Positions 12,427 through 26,163 of a stretch of 64,000 nucleotides of DNA are shown piece by piece. The position numbers and the translations under genes are program-made. The stretch comes from Liolophura sinensis. Taxonomy: Eukaryota; Mollusca; Polyplacophora; Chitonida; Chitonidae. The stretch covers positions 1 to 64,000 of the forward strand of contig NW_027018029.1 in assembly GCF_032854445.1 (NCBI RefSeq), given 5' to 3'. How positions within the stretch are numbered: the stretch's first letter is position 1; each line of letters begins with the position of its first letter. The notes beneath the pieces were generated by a model. That model made no database searches, was not told the DNA's origin, and worked only from the letters and a program-made list of their open reading frames with translations.

Positions 12427-15400
12427 GATTTCTCGTCACAAAATACGTCGGATTAGCCTCTTACCAGCAGCACTGGAACAGTTTTTCCACTTTTGCATTT
12501 TTGCCCGGTCTTTTTGTTAATTGAAATCGGCTACACTGTACTCTGTACAATCGTGACTGGTCATTACTATATTCAACTTTTGACCATAAGTTATGCGCCC
12601 TTCGGTAGCCCAGAAGACCTGAAATCTTTGGGCTAAGCCCATTTAACTCACCCAGCAATTGTCTTACTTCTAAGTCCAAGACAATCTCAATGTCTTTATC
12701 TACGTGTAGAAAAACCACACCATTTGTACATAAAAAACACAAGGTACTTGATACAGTCTGCTGTAAAAAGTACAACTAAACACTGACCCACATTTATAAG
12801 GTGCCAAAAGATGCGGAATTGGGCCAGTCCTCGGCAGCGGTTAAAAAATTGCAAGTATCCCTGGTTTCCATGGAGTAAGAGCCGTTGCTGGGCACGTGAT
12901 TATGACATAAATGATCATTCAATTGTCGCTACAGCCAAAAGTATTGGTCGGAGAGCAACGCGGTTTGCACCATTCGATTTCTCGTCACAAAATACGTCGG
13001 TTTAGCCTCTTACCAGCAGCACTGGAACAGTTTTTCCACTTTTGCATTTTTGTCTGGTCTTTTTGTTAATTGAATTCGACTACACTGTACTCTGTACAAT
13101 CGCGACTGGTCAATTACTATATTCAACTTTTGACTATAAGTTATGTGCCCTTCGGTAGCCCAGAAGACCTGAAATCTTTGGGCTAATGTCATTTAACTCA
13201 CCCAGCAATTGCCTTACTTCTAAGTGCAAGACAATCTCAATGTCTTTATCAACGTGTAGAAAAACCACACCATTTGTACATAAAAAACACAAGGTACTTG
13301 ATACAGTCTGCTGTAAAAAGTACAACTAAACACTGACCCACATTTATAAGGTGCCAAAAGATGCGGAATTGGGCCAGGCCTCGGCAGCTGTTGAAAAATT
13401 GCAAATTTCCCTGGTTTCCATGGAGTAAGAGCCGTTGCTGGGCACGTGATTATGACATAAATGATCATTCAATTGTCGCTACAGCCAAAAGTATTGGTCG
13501 GAGAGCAACGCGGTTTGCACCATTCGATTTCTCGTCACAACATACGTCGGATTAGCCTCTTACCAGCAGCACTGGAACAGTTTTTCCACTTTTGCATTAT
13601 TGCCTGGTCTTTTTGTTAATTAAAATCGGCTACACTGTACTATGTACCATCGCGACTGGTCATTACTATATTCAACTTTTGACTATATATTATGTGCCTT
13701 CGGTAGCCCAGAAGACGTCTAATGTTTGGGCCAAGCCCATTTAACTCACCAGCAATTGCCTTACTTCTAAGTGCAAGACAATCTCAATGTCTTTATCAAC
13801 GTGTAGAAAAACCAGACCATTTGTACATAAAAAACACAAGGTACTTGATACAGTCTGCTGTAAAAAGTACAACTGACAACAGACCCACATGAATAAGGTG
13901 CCAAAAGATGCGGAATTGAGCCAGGCATCGGCAGCTGTTGAAAAATTGCAAATTTCCCTGGTTTCCATGGAGTAAGAGCCGTTGCTGTGCACGTGATTAT
14001 GACATAAATGATTATTCAATTGTCACTACAGCCAAAAGTATTGGTCGGAGAGCAATGCGGTTTGCACCATTCGATTTCTCGTCACAAAATACGTCGGATT
14101 AGAACCTTACCAGCAGCATTGGAACAATTTTTTCAACTTTGCATTTTTGCCTGGTCTTTTTGTTAAATGAAATCGGCTACACTGTACTCTGTACAATCGC
14201 GACTGGTCATTACTATATTCAACTTTTGACTATAAGATTTGCGCCCTTCGGTAGCCCAGAAGACCTGAAATCTTTGGCCAAGCCCATTTAACTCACCCAG
14301 CAATTGTCTTACTTCTAAGTCCAAGACAATCTCAATGTCTTTATCCACGTGTAGAAAAACCAGACCATTTGTACATAAAAAACACAAGGTACTTGATACA
14401 GTCTGCTGTAAAAAGTACAACTAAACACTGACCCACATTTATAAGATGTCAAAAGATGCGGAATTGAGCCAGGCCCCGGCAGCCGTTAAAAAATTGCAAA
14501 TATCCCTGGTTTCCATGGAGTAAGAGCCGTTGCTGGGCACGTGATTATGACATAAATAATCATTCAAATGTCGCTACAGCCAAAAGTATTGGTCGGACAG
14601 CAACGCGGTTGGCACATTCGATTTCTCGTCACAAAATACGTCGGATTAGCCTCTTACCAGCAGCACTGGAACAGTTTTTCCACTTTTGCATTTTTGCCTG
14701 GTCTTTTTGTTAATTGAAATCGGCTACACTGTACTCTGTACAATCGCGACTGGTCATTACTATATTCAACTTTTGACTATAAGTTATGTGCCCTTCGGTA
14801 GCCCAGAAGACCTGAAATCTTTGGGCTATGCCCATTTAACTCACCCAGCAATTGCCTTACTTCTAAGTCGAAGACAATCTCAATGTCTTTATCTACGTGT
14901 AGAAAAACCACACCATTTGTACATGAAAAACACAAGGTACTTGATACAGTCTGCTGTAAAAAGTACAACTGACCACAGACACACATCATTAAGGTGCCAA
15001 AAGATGCGGAATTGAGCCAGGCCTCGGAAGCTGTTAAAAAATTGCAAATTTCCCTGGTTTCCAAGGAGTAAGAGCCGTTGCTGGGCACGTGATTATGACA
15101 TCAATGATCATTGAATTGTCACTACAGCCAAAAGTATTGGTCGGAGAGCAACGCGGTTTGCACCATTCGATTTCTCGTCACAAAATACGTCGGATTAGTC
15201 TCTTACCAGCAGCACTGGAACAGTTTTCCACTTTTTCATTTTTACCTGGTCTTTTTGTTAATTGAAATTGGCTACACTGTACTCTGTACAACCGCGACTG
15301 GTCATTACTATATTCAACTTTTGACTATAAGTTATGTGCCCTTCGGTAGCCCAGAAGACGTCAAATCTTTGGGCTGAGTCCATTTAACTCACCCAGCAAT

Positions 15401-16814
15401 TCCCTTACTTCTAAGTCCAAGACAATCTCAATGTCTTTATCTACGTGTAGAAAAACCACGCCATTTGTACGTGAAAAACACAAGGTACTTGATACAGTCT
15501 GCTGTAAAAAGTACAACTGAACACTGACCCACTTCAGTAAGGTGCGAAAAGATGCGGAATTGAGCCAGGCATCGGCAGCTGTTGAAAAATTGCAAATTTC
15601 CCTGGTTTCCATGGAGTAAGAGCCGTTGCTGGGCACGTGATTATGACATAAATGATCAATTGTCGCTACAGCCAAAAGTATTGGTCGGAGAGCAACGCGG
15701 TTTGCACATTCGATTTCTCGTCACAAATACGTCGGATTAGCCTCTTACCAGGCTGCACTGGAACAGTTTTTTCCACTTTTGCATTTTTGCCTGGTCTTTT
15801 TGTTAATTGAAATCGGCTACACTGTACTCTGTACAATCGCGACTGGTCATTACTATATTCAACTTTTGACTATAAGTTATGTGCCCTTCGGTAGCCAGAA
15901 GACCTGAAATCTTGGGCTAAGCCCATTTAACTCACCCAGCAATTGTCTTACTTCTAAGTCGAAGACAATCTCAATGTCTTTATCTACGTGTAGAAAAAAC
16001 CACACCATTTCTACGTGAAAAACACAAGGTACTTGATACAGTCTGCTGTAAAAAGTACAACTGACCACAGACCCACATGAATAAGGTGCCAAAAGATGCG
16101 GAATTGAGCCAGGTATCGGCAGCTGTTGAAAAATTGCAAATTTCCCTGGTTTCCATGGAGTAAGAGCCGTTGCTGGGCACGTGATTATGACATCAATGAT
16201 CATTCAATTGTCGCTACAGCGAAAAGTATTGGTCGGAGAGCAACGCGGTTTGCACCATTCGATTTCTCGTCACAAAATACGTCGGATTAGCCTCTTACCA
16301 GCAGCACTGGAACAGTTTTTCCACTTTTGCATTATTGCCTGGTCTTTTTGTTAATTAAAATCGGCTACACTGTACTATGTACCATCGCGACTTGGTCATT
16401 ACTATATTCAACTTTTGACTATATATTATGTGCCCTTCGGTAGCCCAGAAGACGTCTAATGTTTGGGCCAACCCATTTAACTCTCCCAGCAATTGCCTTA
16501 CTTCTAAGTGCGAGACAATCTCAAATGTCTTTATCTACGTGTAGAAAAACCACACCATTTGTACGTGAAATAACACAAGGGTACTTGATACAGTCTGCTG
16601 TAAAAAGTACAACTGAACACTTGACCCACTTCAGTAAGGTGCCAAAAGATGCGGAATTGAGCCAGGCATCGGCAGCTGTTGAAAAATTGCAAAATTTCCC
16701 TGGTTTCCATGGAGTAAGAGCCGTTGCTGGGCACGTGATTATGACATAAATGATCATTCAATTGTCGCTACAGCCAAAAGTATTGGTCGGAGAGCAACGC
16801 GGTTTGCACCATTC
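12427..16814. repeat. Mixed satellite units between the 8-unit and 5-unit blocks
   Basis: Unit starts are 12427, 12976, 13526, 14073, 14620, 15169, 15712 and 16261, with lengths 549, 550, 547, 547, 549, 543, 549 and 554. No tandem higher-order period is evident here. The units at 15169 and 15712 resemble classes C/D and E of the next block, and the unit at 16261 resembles class B at its start and D at its end, so related classes occur in a different order. Single-base gaps and insertions are frequent (for example TGTGCCTTCGG at 13693, CACAAATACG at 15722, CAAAATTTCC at 16690). Confidence 0.85.
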
Positions 16815-19800
16815 GATTTCTCGTCACAAAATACGTCGGATTAGCCTCTTACTAGTAGCACTGGAACAGTTTTTCCACTTTTGCATTTTTGCCTGGTCTT
16901 TTTGTTAATTGAAATCGGCTACACTGTACTCTGTACAATCGCGACTGGTCATTTCTATATTCAACTTTTGACTATAAGTTATGTGCCCTTCGGTAGCCCA
17001 GAAGACCTGAAATCTTTGGGCTAAGTCCATTTAACTCACCCAGCAATTGTCTTACTTCTAAGTCCAAGACAATCTCAATGTCTTTATCTACATGTAGAAA
17101 AACCAGACCATTTGTACATAAAAAAAACACAAGGTACTTGATACAGTCTGCTGTAAAAAGTACAACTAAACACTGACCCACATTTATAAGGTGCCAAAAG
17201 ATGCGGAATTGGGCCAGGCCTCGGCAGCGGTTAAAAAATTGCAAGTATCCCTGGTTTCCATGGAGTAAGAGCCGTTGCTGGGCACGTGATTATGACATCA
17301 ATGATCATTCAATTGTCGCTACAGCGAAAAGTATTGGTCGGAGAGCAACGCGGTTTGCACCATTCGATTTCTCGTCACAAAATACGTCGGATTAGCCTCT
17401 TACCAGCAGCACTGGAACAGTTTTTCCACTTTTGCATTATTGCCTGGTCTTTTTGTTAATTAAAATCGGCTACACTGTACTGTGTACCATCGCGACTGGT
17501 CATTACTATATTCAACTTTTGACTATATATTATGTGCCCTTCGGTAGCCCAGAAGACGTCTAATGTTTGGGCCAAGCCCATTTAACTCACCCAGCAATTG
17601 CCTTACTTCTAAGTGCGAGACAATCTCAATGTCTTTATCTACGTGTAGAAAAACCACACCATTTGTACGTGAAAAACACAAGGTACTTGATACAGTCTGC
17701 TGTAAAAAGTACAACTAAACACTGACCTACTTCAGTAAGGTGCCAAAAGATGCGGAATTGAGCCAGGCATCGGCAGCTGTTGAAAAATTGCAAATATCCC
17801 TGGTTTCCATGGAGTAAGAGCCGTTGCTGTGCACGTGATTATGACATCAATGATCATTCAATTGTCGCTACAGCCAAAAGTATTGGTCGGAGAGCAACGC
17901 GGTTTGCAGCATTCGATTTCTCGTGACAAAATACGTCGGATTAGCCTCTTACCAGCAGCACTGGAACAGTTTTTCCACTTTTGCATTTTTGCCTGGTCTT
18001 TTTGTTAATTGAAATCGGCTACACTGTACTCTGTACAATCGCGACTGGTCATTACTATATTCAACTTTTGACTATAAGTTATGTGCCCTTCGGTAGCCCA
18101 GAAGACGTCAAATCTTTGGGCTCAGTCCATTTAACTCACCCAGCAATTCCCTTACTTCTAAGTCCAAGACAATCTCAATGTCTTTATCTACGTGTAGAAA
18201 AACCACGCCATTTGTACGTGAAAAACACAAGGTACTTGATACAGTCTGCTGTAAAAAGTACAACTAAACACTGACCCACTTCAGTAAGGTGCCAAAAGAT
18301 GCGGAATTGAGCCAGGCATCGGCAGCTGTTGAAAAATTGCAAATTTCCCTGGTTTCCATGGAGTAAGAGCCGTTGCTGGGCACGTGATTATGACATAAAT
18401 GATCATTCAATTGTCGCTACAGCCAAAAGTATTGGTCGGAGAGCAACGCGGTTTGCACCATTCGATTTCTCGTGACAAAATACGTCGGATTAGCCTCTTA
18501 CCAGCAGCACTGGAACAGTTTTTCCCACTTTTGCATTTTTTGCCTGGTCTTTTTGTTAATTGAAATCGGCTACACTGTACTCTGTACAATCGCGACTGGT
18601 CATTACTATAATTCAACTTTTGACTATAAGTTATGTGTCCCCTTCGGTAGCCCAGAAGACGTCAAATCTTTGGGCTCAGTCCATTTAACTCACCCAGCAA
18701 TTCCCTTACTTCTAAGTCCAAGACAATCTCAATGTCTTTATCTACGTGTAGAAAAACCACGCCATTTGTACGTGAAAAACACAAGGTACTTGATACAGTC
18801 TGCTGTAAAAAGTACAACTTAACACTGACCCACTTCAGTAAGGTGCCAAAAGATGCGGAATTGAGCCAGGCATCGGCAGCTGTTGAAAAATTGCAAATTT
18901 CCCTGGTTTCCATGGAGTAAGAGCCGTTGCTGGGCACGTGATTATGACATAAATGATCATTCAATTGTCGCTACAGCCAAAAGTATTGGTCGGAGAGCAA
19001 CGCGGTTTGCACCATTCGATTTCTCGTGACAAAATACGTCGGATTAGCCTCTTACCAGCAGCACTGGAACAGTTTTTCTACTTTTGCATTTTTGCCTGGT
19101 CTTTTTGTTAATTGAAATCGGCTACACTGTACTCTGTACAATCGCGACTGGTCATTACTATATTCAACTTTTGACTATAAGTTATGTGCCCTTCGGTAGC
19201 CCAGAAGACCTGAAATCTTTGGGCCAAGCCCATTTAACTCACCCAGCAATTGTCTTACTTCTAAGTCGAAGACAATCTCAATGTCTTTATCTACGTGTAG
19301 AAAAACCACACCATTTCTACGTGAAAAACACAAGGTACTTGATACAGTCTGCTGTAAAAAGTACAACTGACCACAGACCCACATGAATAAGGTGCCAAAA
19401 GATGCGGAATTGAGCCAGGTATCGGCAGCTGTTGAAAAATTGCAAATTTCCCTGGTTTCCATGGAGTAAGAGCCGTTGCTGGGCACGTGATTATGACATA
19501 AATGATCATTCAATTGTCGCTACAGCCAAAAGTATTGGTCGGAGAGCAACGCGGTTTGCACCATTCGATTTCTCGTCACAAAATACGTCGGATTAGCCTC
19601 TTACTAGTAGCACTGGAACAGTTTTTTCCACTTTTGCATTTTTGCCTGGTCTTTTTGTTAATTGAAATCGGCTACACTGTACTCTGTACAATCGCGACTG
19701 GTCATTTCTATATTCAACTTTTGACTATAAGTTATGTACCCTTCGGTAGCCCAGAAGACTTGAAATCTTTGGGCTAAGTCCATTTAACTCACCCAGCAAT

Positions 19801-22800
19801 TGTCTTACTTCTAAGTCCAAGACAATCTCAATGTCTTTATCTACATGTAGAAAAACCAGACCATTTGTACATAAAAAACACAAGGTACTTGATACAGTCT
19901 GCTGTAAAAAGTACAACTAAACACTGACCCACATTTATAAGGTGCCAAAAGATGCGGAATTGGGCCAGGCCTCGGCAGCGGTTAAAAAATTGCAAGTATC
20001 CCTGGTTTCCATGGAGTAAGAGCCGTTGCTGGGCACGTGATTATGACATCAATGATCATTCAATTGTCGCTACAGCGAAAAGTATTGGTCGGAGAGCAAC
20101 GCGGTTTGCACCATTCGATTTCTCGTCACAAAATACGTCGGATTAGCCTCTTACCAGCAGCACTGGAACAGTTTTTCCACTTTTGCATTATTGCCTGGTC
20201 TTTTTGTTAATTAAAATCGGCTACACTGTACTGTGTACCATCGCGACTGGTCATTACTATATTCAACTTTTGACTATATATTATGTGCCCTTCGGTAGCC
20301 CAGAAGACGTCTAATGTTTGGGCCAAGCCCATTTAACTCACCCAGCAATTGCCTTACTTCTAAGTGCGAGACAATCTCAATGTCTTTATCTACGTGTAGA
20401 AAAACCACACCATTTGTACGTGAAAAACACAAGGTACTTGATACAGTCTGCTGTAAAAAGTACAACTAAACACTGACCTACTTCAGTAAGGTGCCAAAAG
20501 ATGCGGAATTGAGCCAGGCATCGGCAGCTGTTGAAAAATTGCAAATATCCCTGGTTTCCATGGAGTAAGAGCCGTTGCTGTGCACGTGATTATGACATCA
20601 ATGATCATTCAATTGTCGCTACAGCCAAAAGTATTGGTCGGAGAGCAACGCGGTTTGCAGCATTCGATTTCTCGTGACAAAATACGTCGGATTAGCCTCT
20701 TACCAGCAGCACTGGAACAGTTTTTCCACTTTTGCATTTTTGCCTGGTCTTTTTGTTAATTGAAATCGGCTACACTGTACTCTGTACAATCGCGACTGGT
20801 CATTACTATATTCAACTTTTGACTATAAGTTATGTGCCCTTCGGTAGCCCAGAAGACGTCAAATCTTTGGGCTCAGTCCATTTAACTCACCCAGCAATTC
20901 CCTTACTTCTAAGTCCAAGACAATCTCAATGTCTTTATCTACGTGTAGAAAAACCACGCCATTTGTACGTGAAAAACACAAGGTACTTGATACAGTCTGC
21001 TGTAAAAAGTACAACTGAACACTGACCCACTTCAGTAAGGTGCCAAAAGATGCGGAATTGAGCCAGGCATCGGCAGCTGTTGAAAAATTGCAAATTTCCC
21101 TGGTTTCCATGGAGTAAGAGCCGTTGCTGGGCACGTGATTATGACATAAATGATCATTCAATTGTCGCTACAGCCAAAAGTATTGGTCGGAGAGCAACGC
21201 GGTTTGCACCATTCGATTTCTCGTGACAAAATACGTCGGATTAGCCTCTTACCAGCAGCACTGGAACAGTTTTTCCACTTTTGCATTTTTGCCTGGTCTT
21301 TTTGTTAATTGAAATCGGCTACACTGTACTCTGTACAATCGCGACTGGTCATTACTATATTCAACTTTTGACTATAAGTTATGTGCCCTTCGGTAGCCCA
21401 GAAGACGTCAAATCTTTGGGCTCAGTCCATTTAACTCACCCAGCAATTCCCTTACTTCTAAGTCCAAGACAATCTCAATGTCTTTATCTACGTGTAGAAA
21501 AACCACGCCATTTGTACGTGAAAAACACAAGGTACTTGATACAGTCTGCTGTAAAAAGTACAACTTAACACTGACCCACTTCAGTAAGGTGCCAAAAGAT
21601 GCGGAATTGAGCCAGGCATCGGCAGCTGTTGAAAAATTGCAAATTTCCCTGGTTTCCATGGAGTAAGAGCCGTTGCTGGGCACGTGATTATGACATAAAT
21701 GATCATTCAATTGTCGCTACAGCCAAAAGTATTGGTCGGAGAGCAACGCGGTTTGCACCATTCGATTTCTCGTGACAAAATACGTCGGATTAGCCTCTTA
21801 CCAGCAGCACTGGAACAGTTTTTCTACTTTTGCATTTTTGCCTGGTCTTTTTGTTAATTGAAATCGGCTACACTGTACTCTGTACAATCGCGACTGGTCA
21901 TTACTATATTCAACTTTTGACTATAAGTTATGTGCCCTTCGGTAGCCCAGAAGACCTGAAATCTTTGGGCCAAGCCCATTTAACTCACCCAGCAATTGTC
22001 TTACTTCTAAGTCGAAGACAATCTCAATGTCTTTATCTACGTGTAGAAAAACCACACCATTTCTACGTGAAAAACACAAGGTACTTGATACAGTCTGCTG
22101 TAAAAAGTACAACTGACCACAGACCCACATGAATAAGGTGCCAAAAGATGCGGAATTGAGCCAGGTATCGGCAGCTGTTGAAAAATTGCAAATTTCCCTG
22201 GTTTCCATGGAGTAAGAGCCGTTGCTGGGCACGTGATTATGACATAAATGATCATTCAATTGTCGCTACAGCCAAAAGTATTGGTCGGAGAGCAACGCGG
22301 TTTGCACCATTCGATTTCTCGTCACAAAATACGTCGGATTAGCCTCTTACTAGTAGCACTGGAACAGTTTTTCCACTTTTGCATTTTTGCCTGGTCTTTT
22401 TGTTAATTGAAATCGGCTACACTGTACTCTGTACAATCGCGACTGGTCATTTCTATATTCAACTTTTGACTATAAGTTATGTACCCTTCGGTAGCCCAGA
22501 AGACTTGAAATCTTTGGGCTAAGTCCATTTAACTCACCCAGCAATTGTCTTACTTCTAAGTCCAAGACAATCTCAATGTCTTTATCTACATGTAGAAAAA
22601 CCAGACCATTTGTACATAAAAAACACAAGGTACTTGATACAGTCTGCTGTAAAAAGTACAACTAAACACTGACCCACATTTATAAGGTGCCAAAAGATGC
22701 GGAATTGGGCCAGGCCTCGGCAGCGGTTAAAAAATTGCAAGTATCCCTGGTTTCCATGGAGTAAGAGCCGTTGCTGGGCACGTGATTATGACATCAATGA

Positions 22801-23410
22801 TCATTCAATTGTCGCTACAGCGAAAAGTATTGGTCGGAGAGCAACGCGGTTTGCACCATTCGATTTCTCGTCACAAAATACGTCGGATTAGCCTCTTACC
22901 AGCAGCACTGGAACAGTTTTTCCACTTTTGCATTATTGCCTGGTCTTTTTGTTAATTAAAATCGGCTACACTGTACTATGTACCATCGCGACTGGTCATT
23001 ACTATATTCAACTTTTGACTATATATTATGTGCCCTTCGGTAGCCCAGAAGACGTCTAATGTTTGGGCCAAGCCCATTTAACTCACCCAGCAATTGCCTT
23101 ACTTCTAAGTGCGAGACAATCTCAATGTCTTTATCTACGTGTAGAAAAACCACACCATTTGTACGTGAAAAACACAAGGTACTTGATACAGTCTGCTGTA
23201 AAAAGTACAACTAAACACTGACCTACTTCAGTAAGGTGCCAAAAGATGCGGAATTGAGCCAGGCATCGGCAGCTGTTGAAAAATTGCAAATATCCCTGGT
23301 TTCCATGGAGTAAGAGCCGTTGCTGTGCACGTGATTATGACATCAATGATCATTCAATTGTCGCTACAGCCAAAAGTATTGGTCGGAGAGCAACGCGGTT
23401 TGCACCATTC
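16815..23410. repeat. Five-unit higher-order repeat (~2,746 bp), 2.4 copies
   Basis: Unit starts are 16815(A), 17366(B), 17915(C), 18464(D), 19018(E); 19567(A), 20117(B), 20666(C), 21215(D), 21764(E); 22313(A), 22862(B). Class marks: A has TTACTAGTAGC, CTACATGTAG and GCAGCGGTTAAAA; B has GCATTATTGCC, TTAATTAAAATCGG and AAGTGCGAGAC; C and D have GGGCTCAGTCC and AAACCACGCC, D also CAACTTAACAC; E has TTTTTCTACTTTTGC and CATTTCTACGTG. The first period is 2,752 bp because of a few extra bases, mostly in the unit at 18464; the second is 2,746 bp. B at 22862 reads CTGTACTATGTACC where the earlier B units read CTGTACTGTGTACC. The series ends at 23411, where an AAACCGGC-type unit begins. Confidence 0.94.
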
Positions 23411-23959
23411 GATTTCTCGTGACAAAATACGTCGGATTAGCCTCTTACCAGCAGCACTGGAACAGTTTTTCCACTTTTGCATTTTTGCCTGGTCTTTTTG
23501 TTAATTGAAACCGGCTACACTGTACTCTGTACAATCGCGACTGGTCATTACTATATTCAACTTTTGACTATAAGTTATGTGCCCTTCGGTAACCCAGAAG
23601 ACCTGAAATCTTTGGGCCAAGCCCATTTAACTCACCCAGCAGTTGTCTTACTTCTAAGTGCAAGACAATCTCAATGTCTTTATCTACGTGTAGAAAAACC
23701 ACACCATTTGTACATAAAAAACACAAGGTACTTGATACAGTCTGCTGTAAAATGTACAACTGACCACAGACCCACATAAATAAGGTGCCAAAAGATGCGG
23801 AATTGAGGCAGGTATCGGCAGCTGATGAAAAATTGCAAATTTGCCTGGTTTCCATGGAGTAAGAGCCGTTGCTGTGCACGTGATTATGACATAAATGATC
23901 ATTCAATTGTCACTACAGCCAAAAGTATTAGTCGGAGAGCAACGCGGTTTGCACCATTC

Positions 23960-24516
23960 GATTTGTCGTCTCAAAATACGTCGGATTAGCCTCTTACCAG
24001 CAGCACTGGAACAATTTTTCCAATTTTGCATTTTTGCCTGGTCTTTTTGTTAATTGAAATCGGCTACACTGTACTATGTACCATCGCGACTGGTCATTAC
24101 TATATTCAACTTTTGACTATATCTTATGTGCCCTTCGGTAGCCCAGAAGACCTGAAATCTTTCGGCTAAGCCCATTTAACTCAACCAGCAATTGCCTTAC
24201 TTTCTTATTTCTAAGTCCAAGACAATCTCAATGTCTTTATCTACGTGTAGAAAAACCACACCATTTGTACGTGAAAAACACAAGGTACTTGATACAGTCT
24301 GCTGTAAAAAGTACAACTGACCAAAGACCCACTTCAGTAAAGTGCCAAAAGATGCGGAATTGAGCCAGGCATCGGCAGCTGTTGAAAAATTGCAAATTTC
24401 CCTGGTTTTCATGGAGTAAGAGCCGTTGCTGGGCACATGATTATGACATAAATGATCATTCAATTGTCGCTACAGCCAAAAGTATTGGTCGGAGAGCAAC
24501 GCAGTTTGCACCATTC
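23960..24516. repeat. First unit with the 8-bp pyrimidine insertion
   Basis: CCTTACTTTCTTATTTCTAAG (about 24195-24214) replaces the usual CCTTACTTCTAAG, adding 8 bp and making a 557-bp unit. I saw the insertion in 15 units, those starting at 23960, 35502, 38256, 39365, 41019, 42675, 44879, 47635, 50393, 52599, 54253, 57008, 58658, 61968 and 63624, and in none before 23960. In 12 of the 15 it is linked to GTGTAAAAAAACC and ACACAATTTG (exceptions 23960, 54253, 58658). It is a subfamily marker. Confidence 0.9.
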
Positions 24517-26163
24517 GATTTGTCGTCACAAAATACGTCGGATTAGCCTCTTACCAGCAGCACTGGAACAATTTTTCCAATTTTGCATTTTTGCCTGGTC
24601 TTTTTGTTAATTGAAATCGGATACACTGTACTATGTACCATCGCGACTGGTCATTACTATATTCAACTTTTGACTATATGTTATGTGCCCTTCGGTAGCC
24701 CAGAAGACGTCAAATCTTTCGGCTAAGCCCATTTAACTCACCCAGCAATTGTCTTACTTCTAAATCCAAGACAATCTCAATGTATTTATCTACGTGTAGA
24801 AAAACCACACAATTTGTACGTGAAAAACACAAGGTACTTGATACAGTCTGCTGTAAAAAGTACAACTGACCACAGACCCACATGAATAAGGTGCCAAAAG
24901 ATGCGGAATTGAGCCAGGTATCGGCAGCTGTTGAAAAATTGCAAATATCCCTGGTTTCCATGGAGTAAGAGCCGTTGCTACGCACGTGATTATGACATCA
25001 ATGATCATTCAATTGTCGCTACAGCCAAAAGTATTGGTCGGAGAGCAACGCGGATTGCACCATTCGATTTCTCGTCACAAAATACGTCCGATTAGCCTCT
25101 TACTAGTAGCACTGGAACAGTTTTTCCACTTTTGCATTTTTGCCTGGTCTTTTTGTTAATTGAAACCGGCTATACTGTACTCTGTACAATCGCGACTGGT
25201 CATTACTATATTCAACTTTTGACTATAAGTTATGTGCCCTTCGGTAGCCCAGAAGACCTGAAATCTTTGGGCCAAGCCCATTTAACTCACCCAGCAACTG
25301 TCTTATTTCTAAGTCCAAGACAATCTCAATGTCTTTATCTACGTGTAGAAAAAACCACACAATTTGTACATAAAAAACACAAGGTACTTGATACAGTCTG
25401 CTGTAAAAAGTACAACTAAACACTGACCCACATTTATAAGGTGCCAAAAGATGCGGAATTGGGCCAGGCATCGGCAGCTGTTAAAAAATTGCAAATATCC
25501 CTGGTTTCCATGGAGTAAGACCCGTTGCTGTGCACGTGATTATGACATCAATGATCATTCAATTATCGTTACAGCCAAAAGTATTGGTCGGAGAGCAACG
25601 CGGTTTGCACCATTCGATTTGTGGTCACAAAATACGTCGGATTAGCCTCTTACCAGCAGCACTGGAACAAATTTTCCACTTTTGCATTTTTGCCTGGTTT
25701 TTTGTTAATTGAAATCGGCTACACTGTACTCTGTACAATCGCGACTGGTCTTTACTATATTCAACTTTTGACTATAAGTTATGTGCCCTTCGGTAGCCCA
25801 GAAGACCTGAAATCTTTGGGCTAAGCCCATTTAACTCACCCAGCAATTGCCTTACTTCTAAGTGCAAGACAATCTCAATGTCTTTATCTACGTGTAGAAA
25901 AACCACACCATTTGTACATGAAAAACACAAGGTACTTGATACAGTCTGCTGTAAAAAGTACAACTGAACACTGACCCACTTCAGTAAGGTGCCAAAAGAT
26001 GCGGAATTGAGCCAGGCATCGGCAGCTGTTGAAAAATTGCAAATTTCCCTGGTTTCCATGGAGTAAGAGCCGTTGCTGGGCACGTGATTATGACATAAAT
26101 AATCATTCAATTGTCGCTACAGCCAAAAGTATTGGTCGGAGAGCAACGCGGTTTGCACCATTC

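Larger units (their letters stand above)
3029..12630. repeat. 4,699-bp eight-unit higher-order repeat, two tandem copies
   Basis: Unit starts are 3029, 3579, 4282, 4984, 5533, 6081, 6630, 7179 and then 7728, 8278, 8981, 9683, 10232, 10780, 11329, 11878, 12427. From 3029 on, each start recurs exactly 4,699 bp later. The two copies are almost identical; I noted about eight single-base differences, for example GGCGAATGG/CGCGAATGG (3703/8402), CTTAAG/CATAAG (4441/9140), GCATCGG/GCATAGG (near 5386/10085), CCACTTTT/CAACTTTT (6140/10839) and ATCGCGAC/ATCTCGAC (6206/10905). The exchange point falls inside the unit at 7728. Its first part matches 12427 (private CCCGGTC, ATCGTGAC, TATGCGCC) while its second part matches 3029 (private ATAAAAAAACAC, GGAAATGGG), placing the switch between about 7923 and 8033. 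Confidence 0.95.

Noticed and set aside
23822-23828. CTGATGA, the conserved core word of hammerhead ribozymes, which do occur in some satellites
   Set aside because: It is present in only one unit as a variant of CTGTTGA, and I could not place the other conserved core and stems around it.
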